NCBI GenBank assembly: GCA_040400085.1
Contig: JBBAQX010000009.1
Location: 1 to 64,000, forward strand
DNA length: 64,000 bases
Direction of reading: 5' to 3'
Origin: HNR sp040400085
GTDB taxonomy: Bacteria > Actinomycetota > Actinomycetes > Actinomycetales > Microbacteriaceae
The notes under the pieces were generated by a model. It made no database searches. It worked only from the letters and a program-made list of their open reading frames with translations, and was not told where the DNA came from. The translations under genes and the position numbers were made by a program. Positions 25,636 to 33,680 of the stretch are shown here, one piece after another; position 1 is the first letter of the stretch; each line of letters begins with the position of its first letter.

Positions 25636-27170
25636 TTGTCCAGCCAGAACTGACCTGGGCGTACCGTAATGATATTCCTCTTGCTCAGATCCGGGATCCC
25701 CTTGATCGCCGTGCTACCGATGAAGCCGGCGGGGTTCTCTGTGTAGAACGCGATCGCAGCCTCGTCTACGATTACCTGAGCCGCTTTACCGTAGAGCTCT
25801 CCCCTTTCGGAAACAGGGCCCGTGGCGCGTGCCTCTGTTACGTCGGTATCAACCTCGGTATTCACCAGCCCCGAAAAGTTGGATGGAGAGGTAGAGGTGA
25901 AGGTGTAGAGAGCGCCATCGGTGTCGCCGTAGAGGCTGGTGGTCATGTCGAGCATGTCGAAGTCTTTCTTCATGAGGGCCTGGCCCCACGCCGAAATGTC
26001 GAGCGGCTTAATATCCATCGTGATTCCAACGTCCTTCAACATCTGCTGGATGGCTGTTGCGCGCTGCTGGCTCTGGGGCCGGTTGTCCAGAGTGTAGGTG
26101 AAGGAGATAGGATCGCCGACCTCGGCGACAAGCTTCTTGGCCTTGTCCTTATCGAAAGCGGGATACTCGACCTGGTCATACTGCGATTGCGAGCCGATCG
26201 GGCCATTTGATATAGAACCAAGACCACTGTTTACGACGTTGAGCAAAGCATCCCGATCGATTGCGGCCTGCACGGCTTGACGGGCTTTTACGTTGTCAAA
26301 CGGTGGCTTCTGGGTATTGAAAACACCTGTCGAAGTTGCGGAGTTCGCAGAGAAGGCAAGCAATCCATCTGCACCAGCCTGAGTATATTGGCTTGGCGTC
26401 TCGGTCCAGATAAGGTCAACCGCGTCAGTGACAAGAGACTGGTAGCGAGAATCGGTGTCGGGCAGGAACATGAAGGTCACCTTATCCGCGTGGCCAGCTT
26501 CACCCCAGTAGTCATCACGCTTGGCAAAGGACACCGAGGTTCCTTTAGCAAATTCGTCCAGGACATACGGTCCCGAGCCCAAAGGGTTGCCGTTCGCATC
26601 TTTCGCTGTATCGCTTGCAATAAACCCAAGGTTACGGGTGAGCATGCTCAGAAAGCCCGAGTTTGGCGTGTTAAGCGTGAACTCAACGGTAGTCGAATCA
26701 ACTGCCGCCATAGCTCCGATCTCGGACGCATCGAAGGCACACGCGCACTTTGAGGCTGGGTCCTGTAGCCGTTTGATGTGGTTGATTACCGCCTGGGAGT
26801 CAAGCGGGTCGCCGTTAGAAAAGGTGACGTCTGGATGAATCGTGATTGTCCAGGTCTTCAGATCGTCCGACGGCATTGCGCTCTCGGCCAGCTGAGGAAC
26901 AATCTCGCCGCTGTCACCATAGGTGAAAAGGGCGTCATACATTGTGTAGGCAACGACCATAGTGGTTTGTGACACGATTGACCCGGCAGCAGGATCAAGT
27001 GAGCTGACCTCTCGATCAAGCCCGATGCGGATATTTCCTCCGTCTACCGGGGTCGAGCTCGCGGATGTTTCCGTGGTCTCGGTAGAACCCGATGCGCACG
27101 AGGCCAAGCCAAGGCTCAGCGTCGCCGCGGCGGCTACCGCTACAAGTGTTTTTGGGAGAGATTTAAGCAT
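25632..27170 (-). CDS. Extracellular solute-binding lipoprotein, family 5
   Basis: About 512 aa with a lipoprotein signal: positively charged start, hydrophobic stretch and lipobox LASC, lipidated Cys near 25. The SBP_bac_5 pattern is clear (VPQLAESAMPSDDLKTWTITIHPDVTFSNGDPL; LGSGPYVLDEF). The start at 27170 overlaps the phosphatase stop by eight bases, as seen at other joints of this operon; an ATG at 27191 is possible. Members bind peptides, but also oligosaccharides in operons with glycosidases, as here. Confidence 0.88.
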   Translation of the reverse strand: MLKSLPKTLVAVAAAATLSLGLASCASGSTETTETSASSTPVDGGNIRIGLDREVSSLDPAAGSIVSQTTMVVAYTMYDALFTYGDSGEIVPQLAESAMPSDDLKTWTITIHPDVTFSNGDPLDSQAVINHIKRLQDPASKCACAFDASEIGAMAAVDSTTVEFTLNTPNSGFLSMLTRNLGFIASDTAKDANGNPLGSGPYVLDEFAKGTSVSFAKRDDYWGEAGHADKVTFMFLPDTDSRYQSLVTDAVDLIWTETPSQYTQAGADGLLAFSANSATSTGVFNTQKPPFDNVKARQAVQAAIDRDALLNVVNSGLGSISNGPIGSQSQYDQVEYPAFDKDKAKKLVAEVGDPISFTYTLDNRPQSQQRATAIQQMLKDVGITMDIKPLDISAWGQALMKKDFDMLDMTTSLYGDTDGALYTFTSTSPSNFSGLVNTEVDTDVTEARATGPVSERGELYGKAAQVIVDEAAIAFYTENPAGFIGSTAIKGIPDLSKRNIITVRPGQFWLDK

Positions 27171-27903
27171 TCGTAGATACTGCGCTTTCATGAGTTTGTT
27201 GGGTAAGAACTGTCTGGAGAAGGTCGAACTCTGCCGGGGTTATTCCCGCCTCTGCGAGATAGCTTCGAACCCCGCCACACGATTCGATGTGATCGAGCGC
27301 ACGTTCAAGGTCCTCTGCTTTGCAGGTGAGATCGAAGGTGATGCTCTGGGCTGAGTTCGAATTATTGCGGTCGAGGAACCGATCAAGATCGTGATTGGTT
27401 GCCAGGTAGTCAGCAATAATGACTTCGCGGTCAACACCTGCGATGAGCAGGATGAGAGCAACCGCGACCCCCGTTCGGTCTCGACCGGCCTGGCACGCGA
27501 TGACAGCTGCGCTAGGTGTAGTGCTGATCGCTCGCATCACATCCGCTATTTCGGCACGGTTGTTGAGCAACATCTGGATGTAAAAATCGCCGAAGGTGAT
27601 GCTCCCATTCCGAAACCTTTCCGTCATCTCCGCAAGCTCGTGCGGAGCGATATTGGCTCCCGGGGTGAGGTTGATGTTTACACGCGACCACCCGGCGGGG
27701 ATGGTGAGCTGTTCTTCGCCGGAGATTTCAAATGGTGTGCGCAGGTCGACCCACAACAGCTCCTCAGGGCAGTTCTGATGCTCTTCCTCGGTCGCCAACC
27801 CCAGACTGGCCGAGCGGAATAGCTCAACGGATGCGCCATCGGGAAGTGGAACGGTACGCCAGTTTGGCGGCCGGATCGTTATCTCTGTCATGTTGACCAT
27901 CAT
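27163..27903 (-). CDS. Tyrosine-protein phosphatase (Y_phosphatase3 type)
   Basis: The 246-aa cytosolic protein has the P-loop ACQAGRDRTGVAVALIL (Cys-X5-Arg; the usual HC is AC here) and the general acid loop WVDLRTPFEIS. The family includes actinobacterial PtpB-like enzymes acting on phosphotyrosine or phosphoinositides. It is the first gene of the seven-gene importer-glycosidase operon, an unusual partner: it could dephosphorylate the imported compound. The start is uncertain among three nearby ATGs (27903, 27900, 27891). Confidence 0.8.
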   Translation of the reverse strand: MMVNMTEITIRPPNWRTVPLPDGASVELFRSASLGLATEEEHQNCPEELLWVDLRTPFEISGEEQLTIPAGWSRVNINLTPGANIAPHELAEMTERFRNGSITFGDFYIQMLLNNRAEIADVMRAISTTPSAAVIACQAGRDRTGVAVALILLIAGVDREVIIADYLATNHDLDRFLDRNNSNSAQSITFDLTCKAEDLERALDHIESCGGVRSYLAEAGITPAEFDLLQTVLTQQTHESAVSTNA

Positions 27904-27926
27904 CCACTCGTGACACTACTGCCACT

Positions 27927-27941
27927 TTTACGGAAGGTAAA
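27927..27941. promoter_or_regulatory. Short inverted repeat in divergent promoter region
   Basis: TTTAC and GTAAA separated by five bases lie between the importer operon start and the TetR gene. This is a possible operator; symmetry is short, so confidence is low. Confidence 0.25.
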
Positions 27942-28013
27942 CCATGGGTGAACTGAGCGATAATTATTGTGTCGCCAGATCTTCTGCGTCGCCGATGCTA
28001 CAAAATAGGTGTG

Positions 28014-28577
28014 ATGACCCAACGACACCTCAAGGTCGCGCAAACGCGCATACGAATCCAGTCCTGCGCGCTCTCGCTCTTTCGGCAAAAAGGGTTGAGC
28101 GGCACCACAGTAAACGAAATCGCTGCCGCCGCCGACGTATCGCCACGCACGTTCTTTCGTTATTTTGCGACGAAAGAAGAGACGCTCTTCTCGACGGATT
28201 TGCTGGCTGAGATCGTTGCGTCGTACAAATGCGCCCCCAGCACCCTCGGCAGCTTGGAAGCGCTCATTCTTGCGCTCTCTCATTTCGGGGAACAGCGACT
28301 CACCCCAGAAGACGAAGAGAGACGCTCACTGCGCCGAGAGCTGCAAACCGAAACTAGCGTGAAAAAATTTCAGGCCCAGCTCATCGACAACGTCTCAGAA
28401 AAGATTGTCGAGGTTACAGCCGAACGGCTCGGCACTGACACTGACAAGGATCTGCGGCCGCACGCGCTCGCGAGCATCTTCCGAGCGGTCCTAGAGCAGC
28501 ACTTCACCACCAGCCCGGAAAACCGCCCGGAGTTCACGGATTGGCGGAACGCCTTCTCCGCCGTATTAGGCGATTGA
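28014..28577 (+). CDS. TetR family regulator of the importer-glycosidase operon
   Basis: The 187-aa protein starts at the ATG at 28014 (the frame opens at 27969 without family support). TetR helix-turn-helix: LFRQKGLSGTTVNEIAAAADVSPRTFFRYFATKEETLF. It is divergent from the phosphatase-ABC-GH3 operon, 110 bases away, so it probably controls it. The ligand is unknown. Confidence 0.88.
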   Translation: MTQRHLKVAQTRIRIQSCALSLFRQKGLSGTTVNEIAAAADVSPRTFFRYFATKEETLFSTDLLAEIVASYKCAPSTLGSLEALILALSHFGEQRLTPEDEERRSLRRELQTETSVKKFQAQLIDNVSEKIVEVTAERLGTDTDKDLRPHALASIFRAVLEQHFTTSPENRPEFTDWRNAFSAVLGD

Positions 28578-28597
28578 GCTCAGGCAGTCCACAAGCC

Positions 28598-29629
28598 TCA
28601 GCCAACCTGCGCCGCGGTTCGCCCGACCACGAGCTGTCCACGGATCGACTCGTGGGCTACGTCCGTGAGCCCGTTGTTTAAGAGTTCGACCATGAGTTTT
28701 ACTGCTGTACTCCCCAGGTGCTCGACTGGCAACCTAACCGTGGTGAGTCCGAGCAGATCGATACCGGGCATCAGCCCATCGCATCCCGTAATTGATACGT
28801 CGTGAGGTACCCGAAGACCGCGGTGTTCTGCCGCGCGCAAAGCCTCTAACTGCCGCATATCGGTTGGGCACATGAGCGCGGTGGCTCGGCCTGCCACCAC
28901 GTGGTCAAGGGCGGCATCGATACCTCCGGCAGGCAGAGTCGTCGAGAACGGCGTGGCCACCGCTCCCAGCTGCTCAGCGCGTTGAATCATCCCGACCGAC
29001 CGAGACCACTCCGGAAAAGATTTCTCCTGGGCCGTTTCGATGATCGCAAATCGCCTATGACCGAGCGCAAAGAGATGATCAACGAGCAGATGCGCGTTGT
29101 GCTCCTCGTCATACGACACCGCGTTAATGCTGGGATCGTGTTCCGGCCGCCCCGTGCGCACCATCGGCACCTCGCTGCTGAAGGGGCGCAGCTGCTCGCT
29201 CGTCACATCGCCGGTCGCCACAAACAGTCCGGCAACGCGCATCCCCAGCAGCTGCCGCAGGCCCGAGAGTTGACGCGTACCGCCCTTATCGGCGGACACG
29301 GTAACCGTCACGATTTGCAGTTTCTTCTCCCACGCGGCTGCCTGCAAAGATGAGAAAAGCGCACCGTATGCGGGGTTGTGCGAGTCCCTGAGCAAGAGCC
29401 CGACGTTTTCGCTGCGACCCGCCGCCAGCTCAGCCGCCATAGCGTTTGGCACGAAGCCGACCTCGTCGGCAGCGGCGAGCACCCGCGCACGCGTCTCCTT
29501 GGAAATGCGCCCACGTCCGTGAAGGGCACGGGATACGGTGGCTCGCGAAATTCCCAGCATGGCTGCCAGGTCAGCCTCCGTCATCTGCAGACGGGTGTGA
29601 TTATTTTTCTCGCCGGAGGGTGGTGCCAC
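28598..29629 (-). CDS. LacI family transcriptional regulator
   Basis: The 343-aa protein has an N-terminal LacI helix-turn-helix (LAAMLGISRATVSRALHGRGRIS) and periplasmic-binding-like ligand domain (NVGLLLRDSHNPAYGALFSSL; DVSITGCDGL). The GTG at 29629 is chosen because a TATACT box ends six bases upstream, which makes a leaderless mRNA starting at the GTG; the ORF opens at 29740. It lies just downstream of the sugar ABC operon and is the natural candidate to bind the palindrome at 33429-33448. Confidence 0.88.
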   Translation of the reverse strand: MAPPSGEKNNHTRLQMTEADLAAMLGISRATVSRALHGRGRISKETRARVLAAADEVGFVPNAMAAELAAGRSENVGLLLRDSHNPAYGALFSSLQAAAWEKKLQIVTVTVSADKGGTRQLSGLRQLLGMRVAGLFVATGDVTSEQLRPFSSEVPMVRTGRPEHDPSINAVSYDEEHNAHLLVDHLFALGHRRFAIIETAQEKSFPEWSRSVGMIQRAEQLGAVATPFSTTLPAGGIDAALDHVVAGRATALMCPTDMRQLEALRAAEHRGLRVPHDVSITGCDGLMPGIDLLGLTTVRLPVEHLGSTAVKLMVELLNNGLTDVAHESIRGQLVVGRTAAQVG

Positions 29630-29635
29630 TGTGAC

Positions 29636-29641
29636 AGTATA
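29636..29641 (-). promoter_or_regulatory. -10 box TATACT for leaderless lacI-type gene
   Basis: On the minus strand TATACT ends at 29636; the usual distance of about seven bases places transcription start on the GTG at 29629. No Shine-Dalgarno precedes that GTG, which agrees with a leaderless transcript. Confidence 0.5.
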
Positions 29642-29676
29642 GCGGGGGCGATTACGGATGCCCCCGCCAGTACGTC

Positions 29677-30291
29677 TTATTTCAAATGCCAGCTCTTGCA
29701 GTGTTCCCAACGCAGGCTTCGCCACCATTCGCCGGACCAATCATCCGACCAGAATTGATACAGGACTACCGTCTCCGCCTCAAAACGAGGGGTGCCCTCG
29801 AACGGCATCGCCTGGATAAATGATTCCACCTCGGCGGACAGATCGGGCCGAAGCGACAGCTCATGGGACGCTAAAGAAAAATGCGCCCGATACTTGGTCT
29901 CGTCAAATTCGTTGTACAGATAGCGGTCCAACGGAACGGTCATCGGGGATAAAACACCGTTTACGGCATTCGCGAGGGCGTGGAGCGTGAGGTTTGTTGA
30001 GCCATCATCGAGCTCGTCAACGTCAAACACGATCGCCGAGGTCAGTTTTGTGACTCCGCTGTTCACGACGGGGAATCGGGTCGTCTGGGAAAGAAGCGGG
30101 TCAAGGGCTTCGATCACCCGATCCGGTTCGTGCGTAATCGGCACGGAGCCGGCAAGGGTCGCGTGGGGAGGGAATGCGCCTGCTGACACAAACCCAAATT
30201 GCCGTTGAACCTGAAACGTGATTGAAGAGATCGCCACGGCTGTCGCCGGATCTGGCTGTAAGAAAACCCCGTATACGTTATGTGTTGTCAT
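29677..30291 (-). CDS. 2H phosphoesterase superfamily protein (2'-5' RNA ligase-like)
   Basis: The 204-aa protein carries the two HxT/S motifs of the 2H fold: PPHATLAGS near residue 42 and RAHFSLAS near residue 133. It likely hydrolyses a cyclic phosphodiester in the cytosol. It follows the sugar-binding protein gene by 68 bases in the importer operon, an unusual partner that suggests the imported compound carries a (cyclic) phosphate, although an unrelated RNA-repair role is possible. The C-terminal 40 residues are Trp-rich. Confidence 0.75.
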   Translation of the reverse strand: MTTHNVYGVFLQPDPATAVAISSITFQVQRQFGFVSAGAFPPHATLAGSVPITHEPDRVIEALDPLLSQTTRFPVVNSGVTKLTSAIVFDVDELDDGSTNLTLHALANAVNGVLSPMTVPLDRYLYNEFDETKYRAHFSLASHELSLRPDLSAEVESFIQAMPFEGTPRFEAETVVLYQFWSDDWSGEWWRSLRWEHCKSWHLK

Positions 30292-30359
30292 GCATTGTTC
30301 CTTTCATGGTTGTGCCCCGGGCAACTGCGATTGCCCAGGGCACGTAAGAATTATTCTGG

Positions 30360-31679
30360 TCAGCGACGCTCGTTGTACGAGCTGATCTCTGCGTTCGCCG
30401 CCTTTTCCGCATCGGTCAGCGACGATTTCACATCGGCTCCACCGAAGATGCCCTCGAGCGCCTCCTTGACCTTGGTTCGCGCCTCTCCCATCGCACCCGT
30501 GTGGCAGCCGGCTGTCGCCGTGGTGTCGGGGGTGTTGGCAAACTGATCAAGCAGGACCTGTTGTACGTCCGTCACGGAACCGTTCAATTTCTCAACGGTC
30601 TTAGACGATGTAGGAAGGTATCCGGTTTCGGTAAAAATCTGTTCCTGGACATCGCTTGATCCCATGAAGGATGCGAATGAAGCGGCAGCCGCCATCTCCC
30701 GCTCCGACTTGCCCTCCTTGATCAGCCAGATCGAGTTCCCGCCGGGAACAGCGCCACCCTTGTCCGAGCCAGCAGGAAGCGGCCACACGCCAAATTCAAA
30801 GGGGGCGTTTGCCTTGACATCGCCATAGATTTGTGACGACTGAAGCATGAAAGCTGCCTGTCCCGCGATGAATGCGTTTGCGGATGCGCTGCCGTCGGTG
30901 CCGGTGTTCAGCATGGCTCCGCTATTTACCAGGTCTTGCACCCCTTTCCACAGGGATACCTGCTTATCCGACGCAAGCTTGAAGGCATCGGCTGGATTTG
31001 AACCTACGCCGTTCTCGGGGGTGCAGTATTCGAGGCCCTCTGAAGCGGTGAATTGCTCAGACCACCAGGGATTAATAAACATCGTGAGTCCCGCGACTCC
31101 GGTGGAAGCGTAGGCCTTCGACGATAGGTCGATCAGGTCGGACATGCTTTCCGGCGCTGCGCTCGGATCAATTCCCGCTTTGCTCAGCAAGTCTTTGTTG
31201 TAGACGACAACGGGCTGAGAAACCATGATCGGAATCGACGACAGGGTGCCGTCGAAGGTGTAATAGTTTTTCGCCAGCGGAACCAGGTCATCGCCCGAGA
31301 ACGTCTCGCCCTTCAGGTCCTTCACCTCGCCCGGAGGGGTGGTCAGCCCGGTATCCCGCAGATAGGTCGAGAAGGTGTCGCCGCCCTGGATCAATGCGGG
31401 GAGGCCGCCGCTTTGTACAGAGTTGGTGAGCTTCGACATCGACTCGTCGTACGTGCCCTGGTAGATCGCGTTGATCGTTACGGAATCGGCGTTGTCTGCG
31501 TTGAATTGATCAACGAGCGTCTTCAACGTGGTGGCGGCGGCCCCCGAGGAGGAATACCAGAAATCCAGCTTCACCGGGCCATCACTGGTGTTCTCCTCGG
31601 CGGTTGACGCGCAGGAGCTCAGGGTCGCAGCCACGACAACCGCGGCAGCTCCCAGGGAGAGAACTTTTCGTATTTTCAT
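30360..31679 (-). CDS. Extracellular sugar-binding lipoprotein, family 1
   Basis: About 439 aa with a lipoprotein signal ending in LSSC (Cys near 23). SBP_bac_1 features are DFWYSSSGAAATTLKTLVDQFN near the N-terminus, GNSIWLIKEGKS and LPTSSKTVEKL. Glycerol-3-phosphate-binding (UgpB) proteins belong to the same family. The ATG at 31679 has AAGG seven bases upstream and lies 11 bases after the permease stop; the frame opens at 31694. Confidence 0.9.
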   Translation of the reverse strand: MKIRKVLSLGAAAVVVAATLSSCASTAEENTSDGPVKLDFWYSSSGAAATTLKTLVDQFNADNADSVTINAIYQGTYDESMSKLTNSVQSGGLPALIQGGDTFSTYLRDTGLTTPPGEVKDLKGETFSGDDLVPLAKNYYTFDGTLSSIPIMVSQPVVVYNKDLLSKAGIDPSAAPESMSDLIDLSSKAYASTGVAGLTMFINPWWSEQFTASEGLEYCTPENGVGSNPADAFKLASDKQVSLWKGVQDLVNSGAMLNTGTDGSASANAFIAGQAAFMLQSSQIYGDVKANAPFEFGVWPLPAGSDKGGAVPGGNSIWLIKEGKSEREMAAAASFASFMGSSDVQEQIFTETGYLPTSSKTVEKLNGSVTDVQQVLLDQFANTPDTTATAGCHTGAMGEARTKVKEALEGIFGGADVKSSLTDAEKAANAEISSYNERR

Positions 31680-31690
31680 CTGTGTACCTT

Positions 31691-32512
31691 TCATTTGCTT
31701 GATCCTTGCGTGAGACCTCGCGCAAGGAATTTCTGTCCTACGACAACGAGAACAATTGTGGGGATGACCGCAACGATGACGCCGGCCAGGGACGCCCCGA
31801 TATTCGTGCCCGATTCATCCGTGAGAATCTTTATGCCGACCTGGACGGTTCGCGTCGAGGCCGACTCCGACACGATCAACGGCCAGAGGTACCCGTTCCA
31901 CGCCGAGATCGCCGACATGAGCGTGACCGTCATTATTGTGGGGCTATTAAGCGGCACCAGAAAGCGGAAAAGGAACCGCATCGGCCCTGCCCCATCGAGC
32001 ATGGATGCCTCGTGAATTTCTTTCGGAAAGGACAGGAAGCTCTGCCTCAGCAGAAACACGTTATATGCGGAGACCAGGAACGGAATAAAGATGGCCGCCA
32101 CGGTGTCGAAGAGACCAAGTGAACGAATCGTCAAGTAGTTAGCAACGAGCGTCGTCTCGCCGGGAATCATGATCGTGACCAGGATGAACCCGAAGACCAG
32201 GCCAGGTCGTTTCAAGCGCCCAAACACCAGCGCGTAGGCCGCGAAAAGCGCGGTGATAACCTGCGCGGCCGTCTGGGCGAGCGTCACCACGACGGAGTTC
32301 ACCATCTGCTGCAGCAACGGTGCCGAGCCGAAGGCAGCAACGTAGTGTTCGAGGCTAAATCCGGTGGGGATGATGTCGGTGATCGAACCGGTGATCGCCT
32401 GCCCCGGCCGGAACGAGGCGAACAGCACGTATAAGAGAGGGAAAACGATCAGCAGCGAGGTGATACCCAGGTATGTGATTATTGCAGCGCGGGAGAATAA
32501 TGAGGAACGCAT
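31691..32512 (-). CDS. Sugar ABC importer permease (MalG/UgpE-like)
   Basis: The 273-aa membrane protein with six helices has the EAA loop EIHEASMLDGAGPMRFLFRFLVPL. Its start overlaps the partner permease stop by one base (TGATG). No ATPase gene is in this operon, so a shared MsiK-type ATPase encoded elsewhere probably drives it, as is common in actinobacteria. Confidence 0.92.
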   Translation of the reverse strand: MRSSLFSRAAIITYLGITSLLIVFPLLYVLFASFRPGQAITGSITDIIPTGFSLEHYVAAFGSAPLLQQMVNSVVVTLAQTAAQVITALFAAYALVFGRLKRPGLVFGFILVTIMIPGETTLVANYLTIRSLGLFDTVAAIFIPFLVSAYNVFLLRQSFLSFPKEIHEASMLDGAGPMRFLFRFLVPLNSPTIMTVTLMSAISAWNGYLWPLIVSESASTRTVQVGIKILTDESGTNIGASLAGVIVAVIPTIVLVVVGQKFLARGLTQGSSK

Positions 32513-33402
32513 CAGTAATTCACCTTTCTTTCGAGTACACCAAATTGGATTGCGGTCATCGCAGCGATGATGATGAGCAACACGATGCCGCGGGCTGAGG
32601 CCCCCGCGTAGTCAGCCGTACCGCCGAAGGCTTTCGCCCAAATATCGAATACCAGTGTCTTTGTCGCACCCGACGGGCCACCGCCCGTCATAACGTTGAT
32701 GACCGCGAACTCACGAATTGCCTGCACGGATTGCGTCACGACGATGAAGAATAGGGTCGGAGTTATCAGTGGGAGGGTTATCGACCGCAGGGTTCGCCAG
32801 CCGTTTGCGCCGTCGATCGATGCTGCCTCGGTCACGTCGACGGGGATACCGTCGATGGCCGCGAGCAGGAGAAGGATTACAAAGCCGATTGATACCCAGA
32901 CATCCACGATGACGATCGAGATCATCGCCATCGTTGGCTGGGTGAGCCACCCGGCCGGGTTACCCGTGAGCGCGATGGCGAGCTGATCGAGTAGGCCGGT
33001 CGTTGGAGTCATCAGCGCTCGAAAGGCGAGCCCGGCAACGGCTGCCGATATCGCCATCGGTATCAGCACTGAGGCGCGCGAGAAAGCCGTTCCCCGAAGC
33101 CGCTTGGAAAGCGGCAGGGCGACAAGTAACCCGACGACGACTTTACCGATGACGGTCAAGACGACAAAAATTGCAGTGACCCACAGGGAGCGCCAAAACC
33201 CCTCGGAGCTCAACATTTGCGAGTAATTCTGAAGCCCGACGAAACCAGCGGCCCTCCCGAAGAGGTCTGACTTCTGAACCGAGAGCAGAGCCGTTCGAAG
33301 CAGCGGCCAATAGCTGAAGGCAAGGAGGAGAAGGATGGTGGGCGCGAGGCACCAGAGCGCCCAACTCGGCGTTCTGCGCAGCCGAGGAATTCTTTGTGTC
33401 AC
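32512..33402 (-). CDS. Sugar ABC importer permease (MalF/UgpA-like)
   Basis: About 296 aa, six helices, EAA loop DVTEAASIDGANGWRTLRSITLPL. The GTG at 33402 is preferred: GAGAGA lies six bases upstream and the MalF-like N-terminus begins there. The ORF runs to 33477 but crosses the palindromic operator, which must be upstream DNA. It is the first gene of the operon. Confidence 0.9.
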   Translation of the reverse strand: MTQRIPRLRRTPSWALWCLAPTILLLLAFSYWPLLRTALLSVQKSDLFGRAAGFVGLQNYSQMLSSEGFWRSLWVTAIFVVLTVIGKVVVGLLVALPLSKRLRGTAFSRASVLIPMAISAAVAGLAFRALMTPTTGLLDQLAIALTGNPAGWLTQPTMAMISIVIVDVWVSIGFVILLLLAAIDGIPVDVTEAASIDGANGWRTLRSITLPLITPTLFFIVVTQSVQAIREFAVINVMTGGGPSGATKTLVFDIWAKAFGGTADYAGASARGIVLLIIIAAMTAIQFGVLERKVNY

Positions 33403-33428
33403 GTGTGATCTCTCTACCGGTAAACCAT

Positions 33429-33448
33429 GTGCGAACGCGCGTTCGCAC
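33429..33448. promoter_or_regulatory. Perfect 20-bp palindrome, LacI-type operator
   Basis: GTGCGAACGCGCGTTCGCAC is fully self-complementary with a central CG, the design of LacI-family operators. It lies 26 bases before the GTG start of the first permease. Confidence 0.75.
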
Positions 33449-33539
33449 TCTGACATGAAGAGACTAACACGCCCCATTCAAACGGAAAGAAAAGACAAGT
33501 TGAACGGAAGGTGAATTCGTGAGACCAAGGTGTCGCGTG

Positions 33540-33672
33540 CTCGGCATAAGGTGCATGAACCGGGCCCACGCTGGAGGTTAGGCCGGGCGGTGCAAGTTGA
33601 GCCGGGCGGTGCGAGTTGGGCCCTGCGGTGTAGATTGGGCCCGTCCGAGAAACTTGGGCCGAGCCGGAGTTC
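33540..33672 (+). repeat. Seven-unit degenerate tandem array, 19-bp period
   Basis: Units begin at 33540, 33559, 33578, 33597, 33616, 33635 and 33654. The core is TT[G/A]GGCC[C/G]GGC, as in GTTGAGCCGGGCGGTGCGA and GTTGGGCCCTGCGGTGTAG. Period and core match the array at 14326-14515. It fills most of the intergenic space downstream of the amine oxidase gene. Confidence 0.75.
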
Positions 33673-33680
33673 GCGGTTGG

